DNA of 64,000 bases from Paenibacillus tyrphae. Its GTDB lineage: Bacteria > Bacillota > Bacilli > Paenibacillales > NBRC-103111. The position numbers and the translations under genes were made by a program. The stretch covers positions 32,730 to 96,729 of the forward strand of contig NZ_BSDJ01000032.1 in the NCBI RefSeq assembly GCF_027925525.1, read 5' to 3'. A model generated the notes under the pieces. That model was not told the origin of the DNA. It saw only the letters and a program-made list of their open reading frames with translations, and did no database searches. This document shows positions 24,218-34,300 of the stretch, in pieces; the first letter of the stretch is position 1, and each line of letters starts with the position of its first letter.

Positions 24218-26433
24218 TGGCCGTGTACGGTAAAAAGAACAAGGATACGCCGGGATACGCAACGGCTTGGGAGCATTACGAGCGGGAATGGGCAAGGCTC
24301 GATTTGCGGCTGGCGATCCTGATGAAGCTGATGGAGGAGCCCGACACGCCCGCCGATCCTTCGCTCCTTCCGTTCAAAGGACTCGTGCTGACGGAAGAGG
24401 AAATGCACAGGCTGCTCTATGACGGGGACGATAGGGAGGAGGATGCCGAGCTTGCGGATCTGCGTCGGCAGTTGGCCGTGATGGACCGAGAGCTGGCTCG
24501 GAAGCGGCAGGCCTCCATGGAGCAAGGAAGCTTCTTGCCGGCCCCCTATGTGTCGCAGATGTTCGGGTTGAATGAATTTGAAGAGCAGACGCTGCTGATG
24601 GCGCTTGCCCTGGAGACGGACCGCAAGTACGAAAAGCTGTATGCCTACGTTCAGGACGACGCAACCTGCAAGTATTTGACGCCTGAGCTTGCGATGCGGT
24701 TGTATGGTCTGTCCGGAATGGACGGGGGCGGACTGCTTAAGGTTTTTATGAACGGAAGCCGGCTGATGGAATGGTTTTTTCGCGGCGAAGCCCGGACGGT
24801 TGATCAATCTAACGGTCCGCTGCTTACGCGTCCCTTGCGGCTGGATGAGCGGATGACCGCTTTTCTGCTGGGCATCGGCTATACGGATGTGTCCCTGGGC
24901 CATTGCACCAAGCTGTATGAGTCGGACCGGGAGCTGCCGGATTTGCAAACGGGGCATGAGCTTCAGGGGCGGCTGCGCGCATTTGTCGAACGGCGGGCTG
25001 AGTCCGACCCGCTCCCGGTATTTTGTTTATGGGGGCAGCCCGGCTCCGGAAAGAAGCTGCAGACGCGGCACGCGGCGGCCCATTGGGACAAGCCGCTGCT
25101 GGTGGCGAACGTCGAAAGCCTGCTTCGGGACGAACGGCCGTTTTCCGAGCTTATTGTCAAGGTGCTGCGCGAAGGGATGCTCTATGGTGCGGCCGTTGCG
25201 TTCGAGCGCTTTCACCTGCTATTGGGAGAGGACGAAGCCATCGGGAAAAAACGGATGGAGCTGTTGAACCGGCTCCAGTCGGTGCAGGAGCCGCTTTTCC
25301 TTCTATCGGAGCAGGCCTGGAATCCGCGCCCGCTGCAAGGGAGGAAATTGTTTCTGGAAGTGGAGGTTCCCGTACCCGAAGCGGCAGAGCGCCGGAAGCT
25401 GTGGGAAAGCTGGAGTGCGGAACGTCGTCTGGAGGATGCCGTCGATTGGGAAGCGCTTGCCGGGAAGTTCCGCTTCTCGCCGGGGCAGATCGCAGCCTCT
25501 CTCGATTACGCGGTTCAACTGCTGCGCTGGAACGGCCCCGAACCGCATCGAACCGATGGGTCCGATGCGGTTTACCGGGCCTGCTATGCCCAGGTACAGC
25601 ACAACCTGAAGAAAAAGGCCGCGCGAATCGAGCCGAAATACGACTGGGACCGGGTCATCCTGCCTCCTGAGCAAAAAGAGCAGCTGAAGCATGCTTGCGC
25701 CAGGCTTCAATACCGCGGCACGGTGCTCGGCGACTGGGGATTCGACCGCGCGCTCGCTTACGGCAAAGGCGTCAGCCTGCTATTCGCGGGGCCTCCGGGC
25801 ACGGGCAAAACGATGTCCGCGCAGGTGCTGGCCAAAGAGGTGCAGCTCGAAATTTACAAAATCGATCTGTCGCAGGTGATCAGCAAATACATCGGCGAAA
25901 CGGAGAAAAACTTGCACGAGGTGTTCAGCGAGGCGCAGCTCAGCAATGCCATCCTGTTTTTCGACGAAGCGGATGCGTTGTTCGGCAAGCGGTCCGAAGT
26001 CAAGGATTCGCATGACAAGTATTCCAATGTGGAAACCGCTTATTTGCTGCAGAAGATGGAGGAATACGACGGCATTACCATTTTGGCTACCAACCTTCAG
26101 CAAAATTTGGACGAGGCGTTCATGCGGCGTTTTGGCTTCATCGTGAAATTTCCGTTTCCGGATGCCGGGCATCGCGAGCAAATATGGCGCGGGCTGATTC
26201 CGTCCGAAGCTCCGGTCGAGGATGATATCGATTTTCGCTTCTTGGCGTCCAAGTTCGAGCTGGCCGGGGGATATATCAAAAATATCGTGCTGTCCGCGGC
26301 CTTTATGGCGGCTGAGCAGCGGTGCGCTATAGGCATGAAGCAGCTCATGCTTTCGGCGCGCAACGAGCTGCGCAAAAACGGGAAGATCTGGATCCGCGAG
26401 GAAATGGGAGAATACGCCGACTTGTTCGATTGA
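24217..26433 (+). CDS. AAA+ ATPase of the contractile injection system (Afp15/Pvc15-like)
   Basis: A 738-residue ATPase. The C-terminal AAA module is complete: Walker A GPPGTGKT (about 525-532), Walker B ILFFDEAD (about 577), sensor and arginine-finger region TILATNLQQNLDEAFMRRFGF. An earlier module near residue 272 has a degenerate P-loop (GQPGSGKK) and likely does not hydrolyse ATP. N-terminal 250 residues are helical. In Afp/PVC-type systems this ATPase is required for assembly, perhaps disassembly or cargo handling; it is cytoplasmic. Start taken at the ATG overlapping the upstream stop. Confidence 0.9.
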   Translation: MAVYGKKNKDTPGYATAWEHYEREWARLDLRLAILMKLMEEPDTPADPSLLPFKGLVLTEEEMHRLLYDGDDREEDAELADLRRQLAVMDRELARKRQASMEQGSFLPAPYVSQMFGLNEFEEQTLLMALALETDRKYEKLYAYVQDDATCKYLTPELAMRLYGLSGMDGGGLLKVFMNGSRLMEWFFRGEARTVDQSNGPLLTRPLRLDERMTAFLLGIGYTDVSLGHCTKLYESDRELPDLQTGHELQGRLRAFVERRAESDPLPVFCLWGQPGSGKKLQTRHAAAHWDKPLLVANVESLLRDERPFSELIVKVLREGMLYGAAVAFERFHLLLGEDEAIGKKRMELLNRLQSVQEPLFLLSEQAWNPRPLQGRKLFLEVEVPVPEAAERRKLWESWSAERRLEDAVDWEALAGKFRFSPGQIAASLDYAVQLLRWNGPEPHRTDGSDAVYRACYAQVQHNLKKKAARIEPKYDWDRVILPPEQKEQLKHACARLQYRGTVLGDWGFDRALAYGKGVSLLFAGPPGTGKTMSAQVLAKEVQLEIYKIDLSQVISKYIGETEKNLHEVFSEAQLSNAILFFDEADALFGKRSEVKDSHDKYSNVETAYLLQKMEEYDGITILATNLQQNLDEAFMRRFGFIVKFPFPDAGHREQIWRGLIPSEAPVEDDIDFRFLASKFELAGGYIKNIVLSAAFMAAEQRCAIGMKQLMLSARNELRKNGKIWIREEMGEYADLFD

Positions 26434-26460
26434 GCTGGGAAGCGGAAAGGGAGGAAGCGC

Positions 26461-27036
26461 ATGGCCGATTACACGGTGATCGCAGACGTAGGAAATACGT
26501 TGGTCAAGCTGTTAAGAGAGCATTTGACCCCGAAGCTTCTGTCTCAGCCGGAAGCGATCGGACTTGCCTCGCCGACGGATAAGGGAGATTTTCAGCTCAC
26601 GCTGTTTTTGTACAGCATTCAGGAAAATACCGAGAACCGGCGGACGAATATGATCGGAAGGGGAACGGACACGCTGCAGTATCCGCCGATGGCGTTGAAT
26701 TTGGTTTATCTCGTTACCTGCCATTCGGCATCGGAGATCGCGACCCGCTCCTTCGACGAGCACCGCATTATGGGAAAAGTGATGCAGGTGTTTCACGACC
26801 ATGCCGTCCTGCGGGGCTTCAGCCTGCAAGGGGCGCTGGCCGACAGCAATGAAGCGATCCGGATTATGCCGCAGCCGATTACATTGGAAAACGCGGTCAG
26901 CCTTTTTTCCAACACGCCTTACAAATTATCGCTCAGCTACATGGTCGGGCCGGTTTATCTGGATTCGACCCGCACGAAGCAAACCACACGGGTTGCGGAG
27001 GCGCAGTTCAAGCTGGAGGAGCGGGAAGGAAACTGA
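26461..27036 (+). CDS. DUF4255 tube-terminator/cap protein (Afp16/Pvc16-like)
   Basis: A 191-residue protein of the Pvc16_N (DUF4255) family. The start ADYTVIADVGNTLVKLLREHL, the middle LFLYSIQENTENRR...YPPMALNLVYLVTCHS and the end SYMVGPVYLDS are typical. In Afp and PVC the protein caps the distal end of tube and sheath and fixes particle length. GGGAGG precedes the start; it lies 28 bases after the ATPase in the same operon. Confidence 0.88.
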   Translation: MADYTVIADVGNTLVKLLREHLTPKLLSQPEAIGLASPTDKGDFQLTLFLYSIQENTENRRTNMIGRGTDTLQYPPMALNLVYLVTCHSASEIATRSFDEHRIMGKVMQVFHDHAVLRGFSLQGALADSNEAIRIMPQPITLENAVSLFSNTPYKLSLSYMVGPVYLDSTRTKQTTRVAEAQFKLEEREGN

Positions 27037-27038
27037 TC

Positions 27039-27839
27039 ATGGAGCGCTTGCGCAGCGAGGTGAAGATCAAGCTGGCTTTGGTCGTCAAGCCGGTGGATGT
27101 CGTAACCGGTCTTGCGCCGGCCGCCGTACCGCGGTTGGTTGTAGAGGGCGTTCCGTGCAGACCGGTCCGCAAGCCGGACGGAACGTTCCTGCTGCTCGGC
27201 TTGCCGCCAGGAATTTATAGCATCGCTCTCAGTGCGCCGCCGCATTATGCGGACAGCAGGGCCGTTGTCGATACGGCCGCCTTGTCCCCGCTGGAGCCTG
27301 TAGAGCTGGTGCCGATGCTGCCGACGTCCTCCTACCCTTTTGCGCCGGGAACGACGCTGATTCGCGCCAGAGCGAAAGGCGTGCCCGAGGGGGCTGTCAT
27401 TCTTCGAGCGGCCGTGATGGACGGGAATCTGGCCTGCGCGAAGCTGCATCAAGAGGCGGACAAAGGCGAAACAGAGCTTGCGTTTGGTGCTGTGCACCGG
27501 CTGGTCAGCGGCCGATGCTACTATGTGCTGGACCCGGATCCGGCCAAAAGGGAGGTTATCCGCGTTGTCGCATTGGAGGAAGCGAATCGCAAAGCGAAGC
27601 TGCAGACGCCGTTCCGGTTTGCCCATCGCAAAGGAACCGTACTGACGGACGTGGCGGAAGGCGCTGCCGACGGCCGTGGGGAATGGGCGGCCGCTTTTCC
27701 GCCGCAGGGCGTGAAACGTTTCTTCTGCGCGGTTCAATTGTTCATGTCTGCCGACGAGCCGCTTATTCTGGATCAGGAGGTGCAAGTGGAAGAGGGACAA
27801 CCGGTACAGCTTGGGCTGCTCCCATCTACCGACGAATAA
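27039..27839 (+). CDS. Carboxypeptidase-regulatory-like protein of the eCIS cluster
   Basis: A 266-residue protein starting 3 bases after the cap gene. The first 90 residues look like a carboxypeptidase-regulatory (transthyretin-like) beta-sandwich: VVEGVPCRPVRKPDGTFLLL with GLPPGIYSIALSA. The remainder repeats beta-rich segments (IRARAKGVPEGAVI, SGRCYYVLDPDP). No signal peptide. Similar proteins occur beside the DUF4255 gene in other eCIS clusters; a role in capping or anchoring the particle is inference. Confidence 0.6.
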   Translation: MERLRSEVKIKLALVVKPVDVVTGLAPAAVPRLVVEGVPCRPVRKPDGTFLLLGLPPGIYSIALSAPPHYADSRAVVDTAALSPLEPVELVPMLPTSSYPFAPGTTLIRARAKGVPEGAVILRAAVMDGNLACAKLHQEADKGETELAFGAVHRLVSGRCYYVLDPDPAKREVIRVVALEEANRKAKLQTPFRFAHRKGTVLTDVAEGAADGRGEWAAAFPPQGVKRFFCAVQLFMSADEPLILDQEVQVEEGQPVQLGLLPSTDE

Positions 27840-27971
27840 GGAAGCGGAGGGAAGTAAGGTATCGATACATAAGCCTGTATACATCCGAGAAATCGATAGC
27901 ATGAGGAATAGCGATGACGATTGGGAGGGAGGAACTGATTCGGATCATGACGATATCCGGATCAGGAACAA

Positions 27972-29702
27972 ATGGCTGAATATTTATCGCCGGGAGTATA
28001 TGTGGAAGAGTTCGACAGCGGCGGTGTGCCGCTGGGCGGGGTCAGCACCAGCACGGCGGGCTTTATCGGTCTCGCTGCCAGAGGGCCGGTAGAAGGGCTG
28101 CCGCAATTCATTACCAGCATGAACGATTTTACACGGCAATTCGGGGGATACCTCGCTGAGAATGTTTTTGGCTCCTACCGGTATTTGGCCTATGCGGTCG
28201 AGCACTTCTTCGTGAACGGCGGCTCGCGCTGTTACGTGATGAGGGTGGCTCCGTCCGATGCGAAATCCGCGTCGAACGACGGGAGCTCCGCGCTTCGGCT
28301 CTTCGCCAAAAATCCAGGTGAATGGGGAAACCGGGTCCGGGTCGTACTGGAGCCGGCAAGCAAAGCGAAGACGCAAATTTATGAAATTTTAGGCGACGCT
28401 GCCCAATCCAAGAAGTACCGTGTGAAAAGCAACGCCGGTTTTAGAGCGGGTGACATCGTTGCCTTCGATAACGGCGAGGGCAAACAGTACAACCGCGTCG
28501 TTTCGTCGCAGGACAATATCATCGAACTGGAAGTCCCGTTGGAAGGCGGCGAAGAGGTAGTCGATGCAAACCTGCTTCCGGCGAAGGTGCTCACGACGTG
28601 CGAGTTTACGCTGCATGCGTTCTACGGGGACGAGGCGGAAACGTACGAGCGCGTTTCCCTTAACGTTACGGCTCCCAATCATGTGGAAAAAGTGATCGGG
28701 AAGTCCAATATTGTCGGCGTCTCCTGCGACGGAACGGACCATGGCGCGGTTCACCCGTTCGAAGTCATCTCCGGACAACCGGAAGAGGCCGGCAAGTTCG
28801 TGATCGAGCTGTCGGGCGGCAGCGACGGTTCTGCGGACGCCTTGTCGGCGGGAGATTTCATGGGGCAGGACCTCGGTCCCGGCAAACGGACGGGCATCCA
28901 GGCTTTTATCGACAACGACGAAGTCAGTCTGATGGCGGTGCCCGGCGTAACCGACCCGAACGTGCAGCTTGCGCTTGTCGCGCACTGCGAAAATTTGAGC
29001 AGCCGTTTCGCGATCCTCGATATTCCGCAGGATAAAACGAAAATTGCCGACGTGATGACGCACCGCGATATTTTCGATACGCAGTATGCTGCCATGTACC
29101 ATCCTTGGCTGCAGGTGTTCGATCCGCTGGACAAGCGTAATATTTACATACCGCCGTCCGGTTCCGTAGCCGGCATTTATGCCCGCAGCGACAATACGCG
29201 TGGGGTTCATAAAGCGCCTGCGAACGAAGTCGTGCGCGGCTGTGTCGGGCTCGATTGCCAGTACAACAAAGGCGAGCAAGATATTTTGAACCCGCGCGGC
29301 GTCAACCTGATCCGCGCCTTTACAGGCCAAGGGATTCGCGTATGGGGGGCGAGAACGCTTTCCTCGAACGGGCTGTGGAAGTACGTGAACGTCCGCCGTT
29401 TGTTCATTTTCGTGGAAGGCTCGATCAAGAACGGCACGAACTGGGTCGTCTTCGAGCCGAACGACGAGAAGCTGTGGGCCCGCGTTCAGCGTACGATCGA
29501 CGCGTTCCTGACCCGTGTCTGGAAAGACGGGGCGCTCGCAGGGACAAGCCCGGGCGAAGCGTTCTATATTCAAATCGGCCGCAACACGATGACGCAGGAC
29601 GACATCGATAACGGCCGCCTGATTTGCGTAATCGGCATCGCTCCGGTCAAGCCGGCGGAATTCGTCATTTTCCGGATTACGCAAAAAACCGGTTCGGAAT
29701 AA
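27972..29702 (+). CDS. Contractile tail sheath protein
   Basis: A 576-residue sheath protein. The N-terminus (AEYLSPGVYVEEFDSGGVPL, then STAGFIGLAARGPVEG) and the C-terminal core (NLIRAFTGQGIRVWGARTLSS, LFIFVEGSIKNGTNWVVFEPN, TQDDIDNGRLICVIGIAPVKPAEFVIFRITQK) match phage and eCIS sheaths, including the interlocking end strand. Only one sheath gene is present, whereas Afp and PVC encode three. The 132 bases before it hold no convincing gene. A weak CAGGA site lies upstream of the start. Confidence 0.94.
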   Translation: MAEYLSPGVYVEEFDSGGVPLGGVSTSTAGFIGLAARGPVEGLPQFITSMNDFTRQFGGYLAENVFGSYRYLAYAVEHFFVNGGSRCYVMRVAPSDAKSASNDGSSALRLFAKNPGEWGNRVRVVLEPASKAKTQIYEILGDAAQSKKYRVKSNAGFRAGDIVAFDNGEGKQYNRVVSSQDNIIELEVPLEGGEEVVDANLLPAKVLTTCEFTLHAFYGDEAETYERVSLNVTAPNHVEKVIGKSNIVGVSCDGTDHGAVHPFEVISGQPEEAGKFVIELSGGSDGSADALSAGDFMGQDLGPGKRTGIQAFIDNDEVSLMAVPGVTDPNVQLALVAHCENLSSRFAILDIPQDKTKIADVMTHRDIFDTQYAAMYHPWLQVFDPLDKRNIYIPPSGSVAGIYARSDNTRGVHKAPANEVVRGCVGLDCQYNKGEQDILNPRGVNLIRAFTGQGIRVWGARTLSSNGLWKYVNVRRLFIFVEGSIKNGTNWVVFEPNDEKLWARVQRTIDAFLTRVWKDGALAGTSPGEAFYIQIGRNTMTQDDIDNGRLICVIGIAPVKPAEFVIFRITQKTGSE

Positions 29703-29736
29703 TGGATGGTTACAGTAGAAAGGGGTATGGCTCAGC

Positions 29737-30171
29737 ATGGCAGTGGAACGCACCGATCCGTATCGCAAGTTTCGGTACAGAGTAGAGGTTGAAGGGATTC
29801 AACAAGCGGGCTTCAGCGAGGTTTCCGGCTTCGACGCTTCGCTTGATGTAGTGGAATACCGCAATGGAAATGAGGTCATTACGCCCCGCAAGCTCCCGGG
29901 ATTGGCCAAATACGGCAATATTACGCTGAAGTGGGGAGTTACCGACTCCTTGGATTTGTACGAGTGGATTTCCAGTTGCGTACAAGGCAAGGTGACCCGT
30001 AAAACCGTAACCATCATCGCGCTCGATGAAGAGGGACAGGACGTAGCGACGTGGCAGATCATCGAAGCATGGCCTTGCAAATACACGGCGCCGGATTTCA
30101 ACGCCACGGCTTCCGACGTCGCTATTGAAAATTTAGAGCTGGCGCACGAAGGCATGACGCGGACGAAGTAA
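29737..30171 (+). CDS. Inner tube protein 1 (T4 gp19-like)
   Basis: A 144-residue tube subunit. Family features: start RTDPYRKFRYRVEVEGIQQ, the AGFSEVSGFDA motif, the charged block GNEVITPRKLPG, the WGVTDSLDLYEW segment and end SDVAIENLELAHEGM. Rings of this protein form the rigid tube pushed through the target membrane upon sheath contraction. It follows the sheath by 34 bases. Second tube gene lies at 30812, with extra N- and C-terminal differences that suggest it caps one end. Confidence 0.93.
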   Translation: MAVERTDPYRKFRYRVEVEGIQQAGFSEVSGFDASLDVVEYRNGNEVITPRKLPGLAKYGNITLKWGVTDSLDLYEWISSCVQGKVTRKTVTIIALDEEGQDVATWQIIEAWPCKYTAPDFNATASDVAIENLELAHEGMTRTK

Positions 30172-30240
30172 CGGCTGGAAGCGCCGGAAGGGGACTAGCG
30201 TTTGTTTTCTTCCGGCAGGCTTCTCATAAAGGAGGACATC

Positions 30241-30618
30241 ATGGAGTTCAGAACGGAGTACGAATTCGAGCTTCCGCGCGGTTATGTGGACGAGAACGGC
30301 AGCTTGCACAAACGGGGCGTGATGCGTCTGGCAACCGCAGCGGACGAAATATTGCCGATGCGCGATCAGCGCGTGCAGCAAAACCCGAGTTATTTGAGCA
30401 TCATTTTGCTGGCCAGAGTCATTACCAAGCTGGGCGATTTGAGGGCGATCGATACGAAGGTGATCGAACGGCTGTTTACGTCGGATCTTGCTTTTCTGCA
30501 AAACTTTTACCGGCAAATCAACGAAGTGGAAAAGCTCAGCGTACGCACCGTCTGTCCGAAATGCGACCACGAATTTGAGGTGGACATCTCTTTTTTAGCC
30601 GAGACGGAGGGGAACTGA
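30241..30618 (+). CDS. Tail-assembly-type small protein with zinc-ribbon end
   Basis: A 125-residue cytoplasmic protein. The first part (EFRTEYEFELPRGYVDENG, then SLHKRGVMRLATAADEI) resembles phage tail-assembly chaperones of the Mu gp41-like type; a CPKC pair (C105, C108) ends a region of mainly helical sequence. Codons 118-119 (TTT TTA) sit in a phase-correct T TTT TTA heptamer, which may send part of the ribosomes into the next frame to make a 188-residue fusion with the following protein. AAAGGAGG precedes the start. Position between two tube genes is that of tail-assembly chaperones in phages. Confidence 0.8.
   Translation: MEFRTEYEFELPRGYVDENGSLHKRGVMRLATAADEILPMRDQRVQQNPSYLSIILLARVITKLGDLRAIDTKVIERLFTSDLAFLQNFYRQINEVEKLSVRTVCPKCDHEFEVDISFLAETEGN
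30577..30597 (+). promoter_or_regulatory. Candidate programmed -1 frameshift site
   Basis: The heptamer T TTT TTA (30591-30597) is in the X XXY YYZ phase relative to the gene starting at 30241. A Shine-Dalgarno-like GAGGTGG (30577-30583) lies 7 bases upstream, where such elements stimulate -1 slippage in dnaX. The -1 frame is open from 30579 to the TGA at 30804 and has no ATG, GTG or TTG until an internal ATG at 30696. Confidence 0.7.
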
Positions 30619-30806
30619 CGGTCTATCCGGCGGATAAACTCTATGAGGAGGCTGCGTTCCTGGCTTATTATTTTCACTGGCCTCATGACGATATCATGAA
30701 CATGGAGCATCGCGAACGGCGGCGGTGGTGCTCGGAAATTTCGCGTATCAACCGCAGCCTGAACGATGAGCCGGACAACCCCTTCGACGTCTTTAAAAAG
30801 AGGTGA
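30615..30806 (+). CDS. DUF6760-like small eCIS protein, probably made by -1 frameshift
   Basis: A protein segment of about 63-69 residues with the pattern TVYPADKLYEEAAFLAYYFHW, EHRERRRWCSEISRINR. Small proteins of this type recur between tube genes in eCIS clusters and are named DUF6760. No normal start codon precedes the conserved N-terminus; only a CTG at 30615, two bases after GGAGGGG, could serve. Entry from the upstream gene by -1 slippage at 30591-30597 is the better explanation. The stop TGA (30804-30806) lies within the ribosome binding site of the next gene. Confidence 0.7.
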   Translation: MTVYPADKLYEEAAFLAYYFHWPHDDIMNMEHRERRRWCSEISRINRSLNDEPDNPFDVFKKR

Positions 30807-30811
30807 TGCCC

Positions 30812-31255
30812 ATGAGCGCAGCCGATTCGGAAATATTCGGACAAGCGTTTCGTTTTATGGTGGAGCTGGACGGCATGCTGGTCGCCGGCTTCTCCGAGGT
30901 TAGCGGACTGCAATCGGAGCTGGAGTTCGAGGAGGTCGCCGAGGGCGGGGTGAACGGGTATACGCACCGCCTGCCGAAAGGGACGAAATCGCCTCCGATT
31001 GTATTGAAACGGGGAATCACGAAATCGAGCGATCTGTGGGACTGGTATTTCAGCGCTGCGGGAGGCAAGGTGAAGCGCAAAAGCGGCTCGATTATTTTAT
31101 ACGACGCCTCGTGGCAGGAAATGATCCGTTGGAATTTCTTCGGCTGTTACCCGGTCAAATGGACCGGACCCGAGTTGAGCGCTTCGAGCAGCGAGGTCGC
31201 GGTCGAGACGATCGAGCTGGTGCACAACGGATTAAAGGCCATTTACGCCCGTTAG
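30812..31255 (+). CDS. Inner tube protein 2 (T4 gp19-like)
   Basis: A 147-residue second tube paralogue: FRFMVELDGMLVAGFSEVSGL, LPKGTKSPPIVLKRGITKSSDLWDWYF, then SGSIILYDASWQEMIRWNFFGCYPVKWTGPELSASSSEV and VETIELVHNGL. It differs enough from tube 1 to form a distinct ring, as Afp5 does where the tube meets the baseplate hub. AGAGGTGAT precedes the start at 30812; earlier in-frame ATG/GTG codons overlap that site. Confidence 0.92.
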   Translation: MSAADSEIFGQAFRFMVELDGMLVAGFSEVSGLQSELEFEEVAEGGVNGYTHRLPKGTKSPPIVLKRGITKSSDLWDWYFSAAGGKVKRKSGSIILYDASWQEMIRWNFFGCYPVKWTGPELSASSSEVAVETIELVHNGLKAIYAR

Positions 31256-31304
31256 CGGTACGAATGCGGATGAAGGGCAACGTTGAAGGCAAGGGGCACA
31301 GACG

Positions 31305-34300
31305 ATGAGAACGACGAAGCGCATCCAAGCGGGAATGGCGCCTAGTATGCCGGGGCATCTCCGGTTCGCCGAACAAATCACGCGGAAATACGGTTTTGCA
31401 ACCAGGAACTACTTGGGACCGCAAGCGCTAACCCTGCTTGAGCCCGGAGAAGGGGGTTCCCCCGTTCAGCATGTTTCCTTGGTTCAATTGACGCTTCATT
31501 TGAGATTGCAGCTTCAGTTGCTTAAGCAAGAAGAGCGGGACATGCTTCGTACGTACCGGAAGACGCTTTATCTATTGGAAAAGTTGGCCCGACGGCATGA
31601 CGCTTCGGAACGAAAGAAAAACTCTTTTTTACCGGCAGGTGTGGGAATGGCATCGCGGATGGCTGCGGCGAATTCGGCAACAGGCACGACGCGGGCGGAT
31701 CGTCGGCAAGAAAGCAGGGCGTTCCGTTCGAATGTTGGAGAAATGGAGCGAGCGTCGGCTCCTGCGTCCAAGTCTGTGGGTGTACATCGACACGCCCGGA
31801 CGAACGGAGAAGCCGCCGGTTCGCGAAACTCCGCGGATGCAGGCATCATGCAGTCGGTCTCGGCAGGGCCTATGCTTCGTCCGAGCAGACGAGTCCGCCG
31901 CCATGGGACGAAAGAGCCTTTGGTGCTGCGAAGGGATTATCGCTTTGCCGAACGTTCAGGCAGTTGGCACAATGTACCCGGCGAACAAGTGCGGCATGTT
32001 CCTGCTGAGCAAGTACAGCAGGCCAGACGGAAGCCCGAATCCAAGGCGATGGCGGCTCTGAGAAACCCCGATGCGGCAGCGGAAATAAAGGAGCGTCGCG
32101 ACGAACGGCAACGGGACTTGCAGCAGGGATCTTCTTCGGGAGAAAGCAGCCGGAGTCCGCTGCTTGAGCACGAGTGGCGCAAACCGGAGCAAAAGCAGGG
32201 GCGGGCCTTCGGGCAGGTTTTGGAATGGGAGCGGGTTTCCTTGCGGCAACACGCTTTCAATCTTATACATAATTATCGGTCTACCGAGTTTTTCTCAGTC
32301 ACCTCCAATGATGTCTCTGCTCAAACCATAAGCGGGGATCGTGGCGTCAGTGCTCGCGTACGTTCGGAAAAAGCATCAAGTCCGGTTGATTCGGACGACA
32401 AGAGGGGATATCGAGCCGTAGACGAAAATCGGGGCGGCGGTACTGTCATGCGTCCGATCATAGTCGCCGCAAGCCTGATTGATGATGATAATAAAAGGCA
32501 TCGGACGCTTGGAGGAAGTACGGGCTGGGAAAAACGCGGAACGGCACCCGATACCGGACGGTCGTGGCTTAGGCCGAAGGGGATATCTTCCCTCGATAGG
32601 GGGATTTTGCTGCGGCGCCGCATTGGCTTGTTTGAGGCGGGCTTCTTGGGCGGTCATCGGACGGCGGATACCCGGCTTGAGAACAGGCGCATCATGGGAA
32701 GCCGCCAAAAGGATGCTGCTGCGGCAGCTTCGGAAGGCCGCTTGTTTGAACTTGGGCGGTTACGCATGGCTGGTCCGGTCAAGTCCATGCGAGACATATC
32801 GGACCGTCGTTATGAGACGGCTGTATTGTCATCAACCACAACCGTCTTCGAACAAACGCATTGGCAAAAGGCGAATGCCGACCTTCTCCACGGTCGGGCA
32901 CCTATTATCGTGCAGCGGAAGATCGGGAACGAATTGTCGGTTTCACTTCGGTTTCATTATCCGATGAGCGCGTCCTTGCGCAGAGATAATGTTTTTATCA
33001 GCCAAAGTCCGGGACGAAGCAGCAATAAATTTGGCGGTATCGGTTCCGTTCAGATGCTTGTCGGTGTCGCACCATCCACTGGCATTTCTGCGTTTAAATA
33101 CGATGGTTCGGTACATTCGAACGGCTCTGTTCCGCTTCGCAGCCGAATGCTCATGTCAAGCGAACAATTATATCACAGCCGCATTGCCGAGGCAGATAGG
33201 GGAGAAATGACGGCTGGTTTGGCCGTCCCTGTCCGACACGAAAGAACGGGGCTTGTTGCTGTTCAGCCTAAGCGGGTAGAGGCAAAAACCGGCATGCCGA
33301 TGACAAGCTTATTCGAGGGGAACATCGTTTCGCCGATCAGCTTGGGCCTAGGGTCAACCGCCGTCGAAGGGCGGCAACTCCGCTACCATCCTCTGCCGTC
33401 TGGAGGAAGGGCTGTGTCTTCTATTGGGCTGCAGATTTATGCTGCCAATTCCATAGGGGCGGTGAAGCAGCGTTACGTTCGTCGGCATCAAGCCTCCCAA
33501 TCGAATTCGGTGATGACGAGCGGGAAAAATGCTAGGTATGATGCGAACGATACGGTCTCGGGCTTTACGAGCGAAGCCGTTCGAAGCTTTACAGCCAGGA
33601 CGGTTTCGGGCTCTACGAATCCAATGATTCGTAGGTTTATTCACGGGGCGGGTTCAGGCCCTGCTGATATTGTGTTTCGAAGTATGCCAGACGAGATACG
33701 TGTATCGGAAGGATGGGGCTGGAATTTAACAGATGTACGACGACATCCGGTTGTTCCGGCGCAGTACGAACAATTCGGGTTTTTATCCGTACATTCCTTT
33801 ATCCTTCATAAACCGGTTAGCTTACGTTCGGAGGGAAGATTGAGTGCCCTCTTACCGAATGTAACGGATTTTGCGGGTAACATCGGTGGGAGCCGGATTG
33901 CCTTGAGGGACGGTGCTGCGGAAGAACGGGCAATGCGTAGACATCCGGCAGGCCCGGATGCGACGCTGTTTAAACGGAATAGCGCCGTATACCCTTCGGC
34001 TTCAGTTGGAAGCATGGCTCCAACAGCACCAGTTCCTCAATTCAGGGTCGTCCCCTCGCAGCATGCCAGGGCAGGTCAAGCGACTGTGTTCGGACCGCCA
34101 TTTGTACAAGCATTGCCGGACCCTTCGACTCGTATGGTAGCGACCATTGCAAACAAGCTCCTGCAGGTTCGCGCAGATTGGTTGTCTGCTGCAACTGCGA
34201 GCGTCTTGGGCGTTTTCCCGCCTCGCGCTTCGCAACGTCCGTTGGAGCTGTATCCGTCGCGGGCTGATACGCAGCGTCCGTCAGTGGTGCGCACGAACGC

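Noticed and set aside
27811..28092. Small gene before the sheath gene
   Set aside because: It overlaps the sheath start in another frame, has no proper ribosome binding site and no recognisable sequence.
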